Shown: positions 27,146 to 37,157 of the stretch, piece after piece
How positions within the stretch are numbered: position 1 is the first letter of the stretch
Layout of the letters: each line of letters begins with the position of its first letter
Source: an uncultured Bacteroidota bacterium
GTDB lineage: Bacteria; Bacteroidota; Bacteroidia; Flavobacteriales; Flavobacteriaceae
Length of the DNA stretch: 48,607 nt
Direction of reading: 5' to 3'
Assembly: GCA_902626365.1 (NCBI GenBank)
Contig: CACOFE010000011.1
Location: 1-48,607 of the forward strand
The notes under the pieces: generated by a model
What the model was told of the DNA's origin: nothing
What the model saw: only the letters and a program-made list of their open reading frames with translations
The model's database searches: none
Translations under genes and position numbers: made by a program

Positions 27146-28153
27146 TTGAATACTATTTCTGAAATAAAAAGCGATATAAAAAACAAAAATTTTTCTCCTA
27201 TATACCTTTTGATGGGTGAGGAGGAGTTTTACATAGACAATATAACCAATTTATTCATTGAAGATGTACTTACTGATGAGGAGAAACAATTCAACTTAAA
27301 TATATTGTATGGAAAGGAAACATCAGTAGATCAAATAATATCTATTTGTAAAAAATATCCTTTGATGTCAAAATATCAAATTGTTTTGGTAAAAGAGGCT
27401 CAAGATTTATCTAGAACTTTTGATGGTCTTATTGATTATTTCAAAAAACCTCTGGAGTCTACTATCCTAATTATTAATTACAAACACAAGTCTATTGATA
27501 AAAGAAAGTCTTCATTTAAAGAACTTAAAAAAAACGCCAAAGTTTTTGAATCCAAAAAATTATATGATAATCAGGTCCAAAACTGGATAAGCGATACTGT
27601 CAATTCAGCTGGTTTTTCAATTGATAGAAAATCAGTTAGCCTTATAAATGAACATTTAGGAAATAGTTTGAGTAAGATCTCTAATGAAATTGATAAATTA
27701 CTTGAGATAAAGAAAAAAGAAAAGATCATTGAATTAGACGATATTGAAAAATATATAGGAATTTCGAAAGAGTTTAACAATTTTGAATTAAGAAAAGCAT
27801 TGGGTGAAAAAAATTATAACAAAGCATTCCAGATTGCACAATATTTTTCAGAAAATCCAAATGCTAATCCCATTGTTGTAACTATTTCTATAATTTTTGA
27901 TTTCTTCAATAAGCTTCTTGTTTTTCACTCTAACAGTGAGCTAAATGATACTAAAATTGCTTTTTTACTTGGGATTAATCCATTTTTTATAAAAGAATAC
28001 AAAACTGCATCAACAAACTATGATTTAAAACAGGTTGTCAGAATCATTTCAATTTTAAGAGATTATGACATGTTCTCAAAGGGAGTAGGGGTTAAAAAAG
28101 CAGACTCATCTCTTTTGAAAGAGATGGTTGTAAAAATTATTAATATAAACTAA
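27146..28153 (+). CDS. holA: DNA polymerase III delta subunit, TTG start
   Basis: A 335-residue clamp-loader delta subunit that opens the beta sliding clamp. The N terminus FSPIYLLMGEEEFYIDNI is the family block. It is followed by a degenerate AAA+ fold without Walker A (as normal for delta), then the C-terminal collar helices. TTG at 27146 is the only possible start, since an in-frame TGA lies at 27140-27142. The gene is divergent from the HsdR_N-like gene by 13 bp and overlaps the convergent E1 gene by four bases. Confidence 0.9.
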   Translation: MNTISEIKSDIKNKNFSPIYLLMGEEEFYIDNITNLFIEDVLTDEEKQFNLNILYGKETSVDQIISICKKYPLMSKYQIVLVKEAQDLSRTFDGLIDYFKKPLESTILIINYKHKSIDKRKSSFKELKKNAKVFESKKLYDNQVQNWISDTVNSAGFSIDRKSVSLINEHLGNSLSKISNEIDKLLEIKKKEKIIELDDIEKYIGISKEFNNFELRKALGEKNYNKAFQIAQYFSENPNANPIVVTISIIFDFFNKLLVFHSNSELNDTKIAFLLGINPFFIKEYKTASTNYDLKQVVRIISILRDYDMFSKGVGVKKADSSLLKEMVVKIININ

Positions 28154-30546
28154 AAAGGAAATTCTTCAGGGTTTAGTTCATTCATAATTGAATAAATTTT
28201 GTTAAATACTTCATCCATCGATGGTTTGGAAAAATAGTCCCCATCCGTCCCATATGCTGGTCTGTGATCTTGAGCAGATAAAGTGTATGGCTTGCTATCC
28301 AAATAATCATATATATTCTGTTTATTTATGAGGTTGTCTAATATATAGGCACTAGCTCCACCAGAAAAATCTTCATCAATAATTATGACTCTATTTGTCT
28401 TTTTAACGCTTTCACATATATCATTTTCTGAATCAAAAGGAATTAATGATTGACAATCAATTATTTCACAACTAATATTGAACTTTTCTAATTCTATTGC
28501 AGCTTTTTCAATTACTTTTAATGTTGAGCCATAAGAAACCACTGTAATATCATTACCTGTTCTTATTTTTTCAACTTTACCAATTTGAACGGTAAATTCT
28601 CCAATATTATTTGGTGTTTTTTCTTTTGATCTATAACCATTTAAGCATTCAACAACAATAGCAGGTTGATCACTTTTGAGTAAAGTATTATAAAATCCTG
28701 CCGCAATTGTCATATTTCTGGGAACTAATAGATATATTCCTCTTAACAGGTTTATCATACCACCCATAGGGGAACCTGAATGCCAAATACCTTCAAGTCT
28801 ATGTCCTCTAGTTCTGACAATAAGAGGAGCTTTTTGTTTTCCTCTGGTCCTATAATGAAGTGTAGCCAAGTCATCACTTAATATTTGAATTGAATAGAGG
28901 AGATAATCCAAGTATTGTATTTCTGCAATAGGTCTCAAACCTCTAAGGGCTAATCCAATACCTTGTCCAATAATAGTAGCTTCACGAATTCCGGTATCAA
29001 AAACCCTTGATTCTCCAAAAACATCTTGAAGACCCTCAAGCCCTTGATTTACTCCGCCAATCTTTCCAGAATCTTGACCGAATATTACAACGTTATCGTG
29101 CTTTTCTAAAATTTTTCTAAAATTTTCTCTCAAAATAATTCTACCATCTACATCTTCTGAATTTTCATCATACAGAGGTTTGACAACAGAAATGTTTGAT
29201 GGATTATATTTTGATTCACTATATAAATGCGAGCTATAATCATATTGTGTCTTTATACGAAGTTCTCTTAACCAATCTTTTATCAAGTTAATATTGGTGT
29301 TTTTTTCTAGCATTAATTCTCTTATAATTTTATTTGCAGAGGTAAATAAATCTCTTTTGTAAGGCTCTTTGACTTTATTTAATTCATCAAGGATATTTGC
29401 AATATTGGAATTACTTGAATTGATATTTTCTTTTAGAATACTGTTTAGTTTACTGATATTTTCAACTGTTTGATTTATCGAATTTCTTTTCGCTTCAATT
29501 TTTGATTTACTTACACTTTTTTTGCTGTCACTTTCGATTTTATCTAAATCTTTAGAATTGACAATTTTGTTTTCTAATATCCATTCTCTCATTTTTTTTA
29601 TGCAATCGTAATCCCTTTCCCATTTCAATCTTTCCTCAGATTTATATCTTTCATGAGAACCTGAAGTTGAATGTCCTAGTGGTTGTGTAAGTTCGTTTAC
29701 ATGGATTATAACAGGAATATGTTCATTTCTGCAAATTTTTTCTGCTTTTTCATAGGTTTTCATAAGCTCTACATAATCCCATCCTTTAACTTTAAATATT
29801 TCAAATCCGTTTGAATTTTCGTCTCTTTTAAAACCTTTTAAAACCTCAGAAATATCACCTTTTGTTGTTTGATATTCTACTGGAACAGAAATACCATAAT
29901 TGTCATCCCAAATGCTTATTATCATTGGAATTTGCATTACTCCAGCAGCATTTATGCTTTCAAAGAAATGGCCTTCACTAGTTGCTGCATCACCAATTGT
30001 TCCCCAAGCAATTTCATTTCCATTTTTTGTAAATCTTTCAGAATCAGAAATTTTAATTTCTTTATAAATTTTAGAGGCTTGGGCTAATCCAAGTAACCTT
30101 GGCATTTGACTTCCAGTAGGAGATAAGTCTGCACTTGAGTTATATTGATTATTCAGATTTACCCAGTCATATTCTTCATCAAGACTGTGAGTTGAAAACG
30201 AGCTACCCATTTGTCTGCCTGCGCTCATTGGGTCATGATCAATGTCGGTGTGAGCGTATAGTCCTGCAAAAAATTGTTTTGGTGTCACTTCATTTAATGA
30301 TAGCATAAAAGTCTGATCCCTATAATATCCAGAACGGAAATCACCTTTTTTAAAGAACTTTGCCATTGCAATCTGCGGAAGCTCTTTCCCATCACCAAAA
30401 ATTCCAAAGCTTGCTTTTCCAGTGAGAACTTCTCTTCTTCCAATTATACTGCATTCTCTGCTAGTGAATGCAACTCTATAATCTTCGAGAATCTCTTCTT
30501 TAAATTGATCAAATGAGATTGAGTTTTTGTTGTTTTTAGATTGCAT
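28150..30546 (-). CDS. 2-oxoacid dehydrogenase E1, fused alpha and beta subunits
   Basis: A 798-residue thiamine-diphosphate enzyme. The alpha half (about 1-330) has the ThDP/metal motif GDAATSEG and ends in DDNYGISVP. Its first glycine-rich position reads GDA rather than GDG. The beta half (about 460-798) has FGQDSGKIGGVNQGL, RPIAEIQYLDYL, RTRGHRLEGIWHSG and the C-terminal IIDEDFSGGASAY. The fusion is typical of Bacteroidota and usually acts on branched-chain 2-oxoacids, although pyruvate is not excluded. E2 and E3 are not present here. A clear promoter with an inverted repeat precedes it. Confidence 0.88.
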   Translation of the reverse strand: MQSKNNKNSISFDQFKEEILEDYRVAFTSRECSIIGRREVLTGKASFGIFGDGKELPQIAMAKFFKKGDFRSGYYRDQTFMLSLNEVTPKQFFAGLYAHTDIDHDPMSAGRQMGSSFSTHSLDEEYDWVNLNNQYNSSADLSPTGSQMPRLLGLAQASKIYKEIKISDSERFTKNGNEIAWGTIGDAATSEGHFFESINAAGVMQIPMIISIWDDNYGISVPVEYQTTKGDISEVLKGFKRDENSNGFEIFKVKGWDYVELMKTYEKAEKICRNEHIPVIIHVNELTQPLGHSTSGSHERYKSEERLKWERDYDCIKKMREWILENKIVNSKDLDKIESDSKKSVSKSKIEAKRNSINQTVENISKLNSILKENINSSNSNIANILDELNKVKEPYKRDLFTSANKIIRELMLEKNTNINLIKDWLRELRIKTQYDYSSHLYSESKYNPSNISVVKPLYDENSEDVDGRIILRENFRKILEKHDNVVIFGQDSGKIGGVNQGLEGLQDVFGESRVFDTGIREATIIGQGIGLALRGLRPIAEIQYLDYLLYSIQILSDDLATLHYRTRGKQKAPLIVRTRGHRLEGIWHSGSPMGGMINLLRGIYLLVPRNMTIAAGFYNTLLKSDQPAIVVECLNGYRSKEKTPNNIGEFTVQIGKVEKIRTGNDITVVSYGSTLKVIEKAAIELEKFNISCEIIDCQSLIPFDSENDICESVKKTNRVIIIDEDFSGGASAYILDNLINKQNIYDYLDSKPYTLSAQDHRPAYGTDGDYFSKPSMDEVFNKIYSIMNELNPEEFPF

Positions 30547-30564
30547 GGAATGATAAAATAGCAG

Positions 30565-30600
30565 ATTGCAAATTTACTTAATCATCAATGCATTTGCAAT
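30565..30600 (-). promoter_or_regulatory. E1 gene promoter with inverted repeat overlapping both boxes
   Basis: On the minus strand TTG (30597-30599), a 20-base spacer and TAAATTTG (30569-30576) match the Bacteroidota -33/-7 promoter. Nine-base arms ATTGCAAAT (30565-30573) and ATTTGCAAT (30592-30600) form a perfect inverted repeat covering both elements. A further ATTTGCAA lies at 30630-30637. A dimeric regulator could bind here, but this is inferred. Confidence 0.5.
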
Positions 30601-30645
30601 TTTCTTTTGCTATTTAAGTATAATTGTCTATTTGCAACCTGAAAA

Positions 30646-31332
30646 TTAAAAGTTCGGAGTAAAAACATAATTTTTATGAAAATCTTCAAGGATGTCAATT
30701 ACTTCCTCTTTTGTGTCGGCTGTAAGAAACAAATCTAAATCTGATTTACTTATGTTTTTATTGTTTGTAAGTAATGTTTTTTTAATCCAATCAATCATAC
30801 CATTCCAAAATTCTGTACCCACTAATATTATTGGAAATTTTTCTGCTTTGTAGGTTTGGATTAGGGTGATTGCTTCAAAGAGTTCATCCAGAGTTCCAAA
30901 ACCTCCAGGCATTACAACAAAACCTTGAGCATATTTAACAAACATTACTTTTCTGACAAAGAAATAATCAAAATTTAACTGTTTATCCTTATCAATATAT
31001 TTGTTATTGGTATCCTCAAAAGGTAAGTTGATACATAACCCAACAGATTTACCTTTTACACGATTTGCACCTTTATTGGCAGCCTCCATAATTCCAGGTC
31101 CACCACCTGTGATAACTCCATACCCTCTTTCAACAATAGCTTCGGATATATCTTCAGCTAATTTGTAATATTTATGGTCTGGTTTTGTTCTTGCAGATCC
31201 AAAAATTGAAATGCAAGGACCAATTGCACTTAATTTTTCATAGCCTTCAACAAATTCACCCATGATTTTAAAGATTGACCATGAGTCATTTGTTTTAGTT
31301 TCATTCCATTTTTTATTTCTTCTTTCCTTCAT
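30646..31332 (-). CDS. LOG-family nucleotide 5'-monophosphate phosphoribohydrolase
   Basis: A 228-residue Rossmann-like protein of the Lonely Guy family (formerly annotated as lysine decarboxylase-like). The motifs GGGPGIMEAANKGA and PGGFGTLDELFE (PGGxGTxxE) form the active site. Plant and bacterial members remove ribose 5'-phosphate from cytokinin nucleotides or AMP; the substrate here is unknown. An N-terminal extension (about 1-35) is present. It starts 9 bp after the uvrA stop and is likely co-transcribed with it. Confidence 0.88.
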   Translation of the reverse strand: MKERRNKKWNETKTNDSWSIFKIMGEFVEGYEKLSAIGPCISIFGSARTKPDHKYYKLAEDISEAIVERGYGVITGGGPGIMEAANKGANRVKGKSVGLCINLPFEDTNNKYIDKDKQLNFDYFFVRKVMFVKYAQGFVVMPGGFGTLDELFEAITLIQTYKAEKFPIILVGTEFWNGMIDWIKKTLLTNNKNISKSDLDLFLTADTKEEVIDILEDFHKNYVFTPNF

Positions 31333-31341
31333 TTCTGTTAA

Positions 31342-34167
31342 CTAAGTTAGTTCTTTTTTAAGAAAATCAGCAGTTAGGCTGGATTTACAATCTAAAAATT
31401 GATCTATAAATCCTTGGAAAATCATTTCTCCACCATTTTTACCACCTTCTGGACCTAAATCAACTATATAATCAGCTTTTTTTATAACATCCATATTGTG
31501 TTCAATTATTATCACAGAATTTCCTTTATTTATAAGTGTTTCGATAACTTCTAATAAAACTCTTATATCTTCAAAGTGTAATCCAGTAGTTGGTTCATCT
31601 AACACGTATAGAGTATTCCCTGTATCTCGTTTACTTAATTCAGTGGCTAATTTTATTCTCTGAGCCTCACCTCCTGAGAGGGTGGTGCTTTGCTGACCTA
31701 ACGTTAAATAACCTAATCCAACATCTTTGATCGTTTTAAGTTTTCTGTAAATTTTTGGGATATGTTCAAAAAAATCAGTTGCATCGTTTATACTCATATT
31801 AAGCACATCATTAATTGATTTACCCTTGTATTTTATTTCTAATGTTTCTCGATTAAATCTCTTTCCCATACACGTTTCACATTCAACGTAAACATCCGGA
31901 AGAAAATTCATTTCAATTTGTTTCAATCCGGCTCCTTTACATTCTTCACATCTTCCACCCGGAACATTAAAGCTAAATCTACCTGGTTTATAACCTCTAA
32001 TAATTGATTCACTTAGTTTTGAGTATATGTTTCGGATTTCACTAAATACACCACAATATGTTGCTGGATTACTTCTTGGAGTTCTCCCTATTGGAGATTG
32101 ATTGATATTAACGATTTTATCAATTTCTTCCAAACCTTCAATTTTTTCGTATAAATGTGTGTGTTTCTCAGCATTGTAAATCTTATTATGAATAATCGGA
32201 AATAAAGTTTCATTTATTAATGTGGATTTACCACTGCCAGAAACGCCTGTTACTAGTGTTAATGTATTTAATGGGATTTTCAGGTCTATATTTTTTAAAT
32301 TATTACCCCTACAGCCTTTTAATTCAATATACCTGCCGTTTCCAATTCTGTGATTTTTTGGGATGGATATTTTTCTTTTATTTTTAATATATTGTGCGGT
32401 TAAGGAATCACAACTAAGTAATTCTCCTTTATTACCAGAAAAAATTATTTCACCACCATGTTTGCCAGCAAAAGGGCCGATATCAATTATATGATCTGAA
32501 TTTAGAATCATATCTCTGTCATGTTCCACAACTATAATTGAATTTCCAATATCACGAAGATTTATTAGTGAGTTAATAAGCTTTTGATTATCACTTTGAT
32601 GAAGACCTATACTAGGTTCATCTAATATGTATAATACCCCTGTTAGTTGAGAGCCTATTTGAGATGCTAATCGTATTCTCTGACTTTCACCTCCGGAAAG
32701 AGATTTAGAAGATCTATTAAGTGTTAAATAACCCAGACCAACATCATCTAGAAACTTTATCCTTTCGGAAATTTCTTTTATTATTTCTTCTGAAATAATT
32801 TTTTGTTTATCATTTAGCTTTGAAGGAAGATTTTTAAACCAAATTCCCAAATCTTTAATTTCTAGGTTTACAATTTCATTGATGTTTTTATCATCGATTT
32901 TAAAATAAAGTGCCTCTTTTTTTAGTCTGGACCCCTTACAACTATCACACAAAATTTCCTTAAAATAATTGTTTGCCCATCTTTTTAGTCTTATAGAATC
33001 ATTATTTTGGTATTGTTCAACTATAAAGTTGCTTATACCTTCAAAAGAAATCAAATAATCAATATTTACTCCTATTGATTTATTTTCAACAATAATTTCG
33101 TCTTTTAACCCATATAAAATAGCATTCATCCCTTTTTTTGGAATTTTTTTGATAGGGTCATCTAAAGAGAATTTAAATTTTTTTGAAATAAGTTCAATTT
33201 GCTTGTATATCCATGATTTTTTTGATTTGATTAAATCAATACCTCCGTCGTTAATCGAAATTTTATCATCTGGAATAATTTTTTGCATATCAACTTCTTT
33301 GACTAATCCTAATCCTTTGCATTTTTTGCAAGCACCTCTAGGAGAATTGAAAGAAAAGTTATTTGGATCTGGAAGTTGATATGAAATACCCGAATCTTCA
33401 CACATTAAATTTAAACTAAAGTATCTTGCATTATTGGTTTCATTATCTACAATGAGTATTGAGTTGTTTCCGTGAAAAAAACATGTTTCAATACTTTCTC
33501 TTAATCTTTTTTTAGAAAATTTATTTTTTTCGAGATAAATTTTATCAACCACTATCTCAATATCATGATTCTTATATCTTTCAAGACTTGTGCTATTTGA
33601 AATATCCTCAATTTTTCCGTCAATACGACATTGGGTAAACCCTTTTTTGATAGTTTGTTGAAATAACTCTTGATAATTTCCCTTTCTTGACTTTACTACT
33701 GGTGATAATAATATAATTTTTTTGTCTAAGTATATAGATTCAATAAGATCCACAATTTGATCAGATGTATAGCTAACCATTTTTTTATCCGTCATATAAC
33801 TGTAGGCCTCAGAACATCTTGAAAAAAGCAGTCTTAAAAAATCATATATTTCAGTCGTTGTACCTACAGTAGACCGAGGTGATTTATTTACAGTTTTCTG
33901 CTCAATTGAAATAACTGGAGATAAACCTTCAATTTTATCAACGTCAGGTCTCTCTAATTTTGATAAAAATTGTCTGGCGTATGCGGAAAAAGTTTCAACA
34001 TATCTTCTTTGTCCTTCTGCGTATATGGTATCAAATGCTAAAGAGGATTTTCCACTACCAGAAAGTCCAGTTATAACTACAAGTTTATCTCTTGGAATAG
34101 TAAGGTCTAAATTTTTTAAGTTATTTGATTTAGCACCAAAAATTAATATATCATTTACATCACTCAT
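31342..34167 (-). CDS. uvrA: Excinuclease ABC subunit A
   Basis: A 941-residue DNA damage sensor for nucleotide excision repair. Two ABC modules are present. Walker A motifs are GLSGSGKSS and GVSGSGKST, and signatures LSGGESQRIRLASQ and LSGGEAQRIKLATEL are intact. The zinc-finger cysteines CKKCKGLG/CDSCKGSR and CEECKGAG/CETCMGKR are complete. The length is standard for the family. It precedes the LOG gene by 9 bp and follows the ggt gene, so the three may form one leftward transcript. Confidence 0.97.
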   Translation of the reverse strand: MSDVNDILIFGAKSNNLKNLDLTIPRDKLVVITGLSGSGKSSLAFDTIYAEGQRRYVETFSAYARQFLSKLERPDVDKIEGLSPVISIEQKTVNKSPRSTVGTTTEIYDFLRLLFSRCSEAYSYMTDKKMVSYTSDQIVDLIESIYLDKKIILLSPVVKSRKGNYQELFQQTIKKGFTQCRIDGKIEDISNSTSLERYKNHDIEIVVDKIYLEKNKFSKKRLRESIETCFFHGNNSILIVDNETNNARYFSLNLMCEDSGISYQLPDPNNFSFNSPRGACKKCKGLGLVKEVDMQKIIPDDKISINDGGIDLIKSKKSWIYKQIELISKKFKFSLDDPIKKIPKKGMNAILYGLKDEIIVENKSIGVNIDYLISFEGISNFIVEQYQNNDSIRLKRWANNYFKEILCDSCKGSRLKKEALYFKIDDKNINEIVNLEIKDLGIWFKNLPSKLNDKQKIISEEIIKEISERIKFLDDVGLGYLTLNRSSKSLSGGESQRIRLASQIGSQLTGVLYILDEPSIGLHQSDNQKLINSLINLRDIGNSIIVVEHDRDMILNSDHIIDIGPFAGKHGGEIIFSGNKGELLSCDSLTAQYIKNKRKISIPKNHRIGNGRYIELKGCRGNNLKNIDLKIPLNTLTLVTGVSGSGKSTLINETLFPIIHNKIYNAEKHTHLYEKIEGLEEIDKIVNINQSPIGRTPRSNPATYCGVFSEIRNIYSKLSESIIRGYKPGRFSFNVPGGRCEECKGAGLKQIEMNFLPDVYVECETCMGKRFNRETLEIKYKGKSINDVLNMSINDATDFFEHIPKIYRKLKTIKDVGLGYLTLGQQSTTLSGGEAQRIKLATELSKRDTGNTLYVLDEPTTGLHFEDIRVLLEVIETLINKGNSVIIIEHNMDVIKKADYIVDLGPEGGKNGGEMIFQGFIDQFLDCKSSLTADFLKKELT

Positions 34168-34173
34168 AATGAC

Positions 34174-35850
34174 CTAAAAACCTACAGCAGTGTCATCACC
34201 TCTTTTATCAGCACCACCTTCTAACATTTTATCTGCTCTTACTAATATTCCATCAACTCGTCCAATAGCACCTTTATCATTTAATTTATACCCTGATTTA
34301 ATTAGCTGTTCTTTAACTTTTTTATCAAAGTAATCTAGTTCAATTCTGATAGAGTCAGGCTTCCATTGATGATGGAATCTGGGTGAGTTTACAGCTTCAT
34401 TCATTGTCATTTCAAATTCATGAACATTTAAAATTGTTTGCACAACTGAAGTGATTATTGTTGATCCACCTGGTGTTCCTAATGTCATATATAAATCACC
34501 TTCTTTTTCAACAATAGTAGGGGTCATTGAACTTAGCATTCTTTTCTTTGGTTCAATTTTATTGGCTTCCCCACCAATCAATCCATACATATTTGGATAA
34601 CCAGGTTTACTTGAAAAGTCGTCCATTTCATTATTGAGAAAAAATCCCAATTCGTTTGAATAAAGCTTTGAGCCAAAGGTGCCATTTAATGTTGTTGTAA
34701 CCGCTATTGAATTTCCAAACTGATCAACTATCGAATAATGAGTAGTTTCATCACTTTCGTTTATCTGAATATTTCCGTGACCAATATCATTTGAATCGGT
34801 GGGTTGTTCAAATGAAAAATCATTCATTCTGCTATTCAAATAACTTTTACTAATTAATTCATTTACAGGGACTTGTATGAAATCTGGGTCTCCAAGGTAG
34901 TGACTTCTATCAGCGAAAGATCTTCTTTCAGCTTCCACTAGCAATTTTATATAATCAGTTGAGTTGTGACCGTAAGCTTTTAAATCAAAAGGCTCTATCA
35001 TTTTCATGATTTGATTTATACAAAGACCACCACTAGACGGAGGAGACATTGATATAATTTTTAATCCATCATAATTAAAGACGATTGGATCTCTCCAAAC
35101 GGGTTCATATGATTCCAAATCTTTCAGAGTTATGATACCGCCATTGTTTTGTATAAATTCAACTAATTTTTTGGCAGTTTTTCCCTTGTAAAATTCGTCT
35201 TTGCCATATTTCATAATTCTCTTAAGGGTAGAAGCAAAATTTGGAAATTTAATCGTATCGTTAGTTTTGAAGTCATCATCAAAAATTATTTTTGTTTTAT
35301 TAACAAGTTTAAAATATTTACGATTTTCTTCAATTCTATTTCTCTGTTTTTCAGTAACAATCACTCCTTTTTTCGCTAGTTCTATTACAGGATTTATTAA
35401 TTCTTTGATTGTCAATGTTCCATGCTTTTCATGAGCTTCAAAAATGCCTGCAATTGTTCCTGGAACTGCGACAGAAAGACCACCTATCACACTTAGACCT
35501 TCAATTATGTCATTATTTTCGTCTAAATACATATCGCTTGTGGAATTAATAGGTGCTCTTTCCCTGTAGTCTAGTGCACCTATAGTTCCATCTGATTTTC
35601 TGTATACCATAAAACCACCACCGCCAATATTTCCGGCTGATGGATATGAAACTGCCAGTGCTAGTTCTGTAGCTAACATGGCATCAAAAGCATTACCACC
35701 TTTTTTTAAAATGTCTACCCCAATTTTACTTGCTTCTTGTCTTGCAGAAACAACCATTCCATTTTCAGCTAGAACACCTTCATTTTTATTCTTACAGGAA
35801 AAAATGAATAGTGTCGAAAAAAAGAAATATTTGACAAGTTTTTTTAACAT
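34174..35850 (-). CDS. ggt: Gamma-glutamyltransferase, lipoprotein
   Basis: I place the start at the ATG at 35850 (MLKKLVKYFF), which gives 558 residues. The longer frame adds 23 residues before the signal. The signal ends in FIFSC (Cys19), suggesting a lipoprotein. The N-terminal GMVVSARQEASKIG, then GGNIGGGGF-type block and the catalytic SDETTHYS segment identify the family; the nucleophile is the first Thr of TTHYS, exposed by autocleavage. GGxTIITSVVQ and PPSSGGLCINQIMKMIE are also conserved. The periplasmic enzyme cleaves glutathione and transfers gamma-glutamyl groups. It is the last gene before the injection-system locus on the other strand. Confidence 0.93.
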   Translation of the reverse strand: MLKKLVKYFFFSTLFIFSCKNKNEGVLAENGMVVSARQEASKIGVDILKKGGNAFDAMLATELALAVSYPSAGNIGGGGFMVYRKSDGTIGALDYRERAPINSTSDMYLDENNDIIEGLSVIGGLSVAVPGTIAGIFEAHEKHGTLTIKELINPVIELAKKGVIVTEKQRNRIEENRKYFKLVNKTKIIFDDDFKTNDTIKFPNFASTLKRIMKYGKDEFYKGKTAKKLVEFIQNNGGIITLKDLESYEPVWRDPIVFNYDGLKIISMSPPSSGGLCINQIMKMIEPFDLKAYGHNSTDYIKLLVEAERRSFADRSHYLGDPDFIQVPVNELISKSYLNSRMNDFSFEQPTDSNDIGHGNIQINESDETTHYSIVDQFGNSIAVTTTLNGTFGSKLYSNELGFFLNNEMDDFSSKPGYPNMYGLIGGEANKIEPKKRMLSSMTPTIVEKEGDLYMTLGTPGGSTIITSVVQTILNVHEFEMTMNEAVNSPRFHHQWKPDSIRIELDYFDKKVKEQLIKSGYKLNDKGAIGRVDGILVRADKMLEGGADKRGDDTAVGF

Positions 35851-36080
35851 AACTTCTGTTTCGAATTTACAAATTCTATTTATAACAATACGAGTAACAA
35901 ATTGTAGCTTAATGAACAATTATAATGCCATCGAAAATATCAATTAAAAGTTTAGTCTTATTAAATCAACTATAAAATAAATATTTAGCTAAAAATGCTA
36001 AAAAACTTTCAAAAATTAGTCAATTAATTTTTTTCATTGCCCTTTTATATTTTTATTTTGTGTTTAAATAAAAGATCTTT

Positions 36081-37124
36081 ATGTATAGATTGTATACACC
36101 CGTTAATTTTAAAAATGAAGTATCTAAATTATTAAGCAGAGTTGAATACAGTATTGAGCTACTTACAAGTGAAGATGATTTGTTAATTTTTTCAAAGGAA
36201 CTATATTCTTTTTTAGAAAAAAATACACAAGCTGATATTATCATTTGTTCAAAGACTAAGAAAAAATCTATAAGAATCTTTAACGTTATAAGCAGGCTTT
36301 CAGAATTAGGCGCAAGAGTTTTTTGGTTAACTGATGATAATATTGATAAACTAAAAAGCCATTTTTTAATTTTTGATAAAACTACTGTAGTAAGCAAATT
36401 ATTTTACAATTCTGAAAATAGTACTGAAAAACAGGTGATGTATTTTTCAAATATTTTTAGCAAAATAATGCTTAAAGCTGAAATAATTTCACCTCAAGTT
36501 AACAAGATTAAAGCCAAAATTTCCGTTGATAATTCAATAGTTGAAAGAAATCATATAATTGAGCTCAAATGGGATATTGAAAATGCTGATACATTTAATA
36601 TATCTCCAGCTTTAGACATAAATACTAAAAGAGGGAAGATGAGTTTACAATTACAAAGTGACACTATGTTTAAATTAACAGCTTCAAATAAAAATGAACA
36701 TATTACAAAGTTTTTGTTTGTTAAGGTGATTAATGATAAAAAAATTAACATTGATGTTAAGGTTTTTGACCCATTTACCGAAAGATATATATATTTAAGT
36801 CCTGTAATTAATAAAAAATCCAAGAAATATTATTGTTACAATAATCAAAGTGTTATTATTTCATGGGACTCTAAAGAAAAGGTTGAGCTTTTTGAAAAAA
36901 AGATAGGTAAACTTAAAGTTAAAGATGAATATTCATTTATTATTGATGAGAAAAAAAATTTTCAAATCATCTTTGATGTTAATAACAAAAAGGTCACCCA
37001 AAACTTATTTGTCATCCCAAGTAAGGATAAAATTATTACAAAGCCAACGACTCCCAGTTCAGTTTCAAGTAGTCCTTTAAAAAAATTCAATAATTTAATT
37101 TCAAACTTTTTTTTAAAAAAATAA
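36081..37124 (+). CDS. Pseudo-phospholipase-D / Ig-like protein at the head of the CIS locus
   Basis: A 347-residue protein without a signal peptide. Residues about 1-130 fit half of a phospholipase D fold, but the active-site segment reads KSHFLIFD (92-99). Relative to HxKxxxxD, the catalytic His is Lys92 and the Lys is His94, so activity is unlikely. Two Ig-like sandwiches follow, at about 146-217 (ELKWDIENADTFNISPALD) and 222-315 (VIISWDSKEKVELFEKK), then a Thr/Ser/Pro linker and a short C-terminal hydrophobic tail. It starts the run of rightward CIS genes and is 33 bp from the DUF4407 gene. The role is unknown; a scaffold or adaptor is possible. The 230-bp gap upstream (35851-36080) shows no gene or RNA; a TATTTTG at 36054-36060 may be promoter. 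Confidence 0.7.
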   Translation: MYRLYTPVNFKNEVSKLLSRVEYSIELLTSEDDLLIFSKELYSFLEKNTQADIIICSKTKKKSIRIFNVISRLSELGARVFWLTDDNIDKLKSHFLIFDKTTVVSKLFYNSENSTEKQVMYFSNIFSKIMLKAEIISPQVNKIKAKISVDNSIVERNHIIELKWDIENADTFNISPALDINTKRGKMSLQLQSDTMFKLTASNKNEHITKFLFVKVINDKKINIDVKVFDPFTERYIYLSPVINKKSKKYYCYNNQSVIISWDSKEKVELFEKKIGKLKVKDEYSFIIDEKKNFQIIFDVNNKKVTQNLFVIPSKDKIITKPTTPSSVSSSPLKKFNNLISNFFLKK

Positions 37125-37157
37125 TTCATTTAATATATTAACACAAAAATTTAGGTT

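Noticed and set aside
35851-36080. tRNA or small RNA in the gap before the CIS locus.
   Set aside because: No cloverleaf, T-loop sequence or strong hairpin was found; only AT-rich sequence with a weak promoter-like box.
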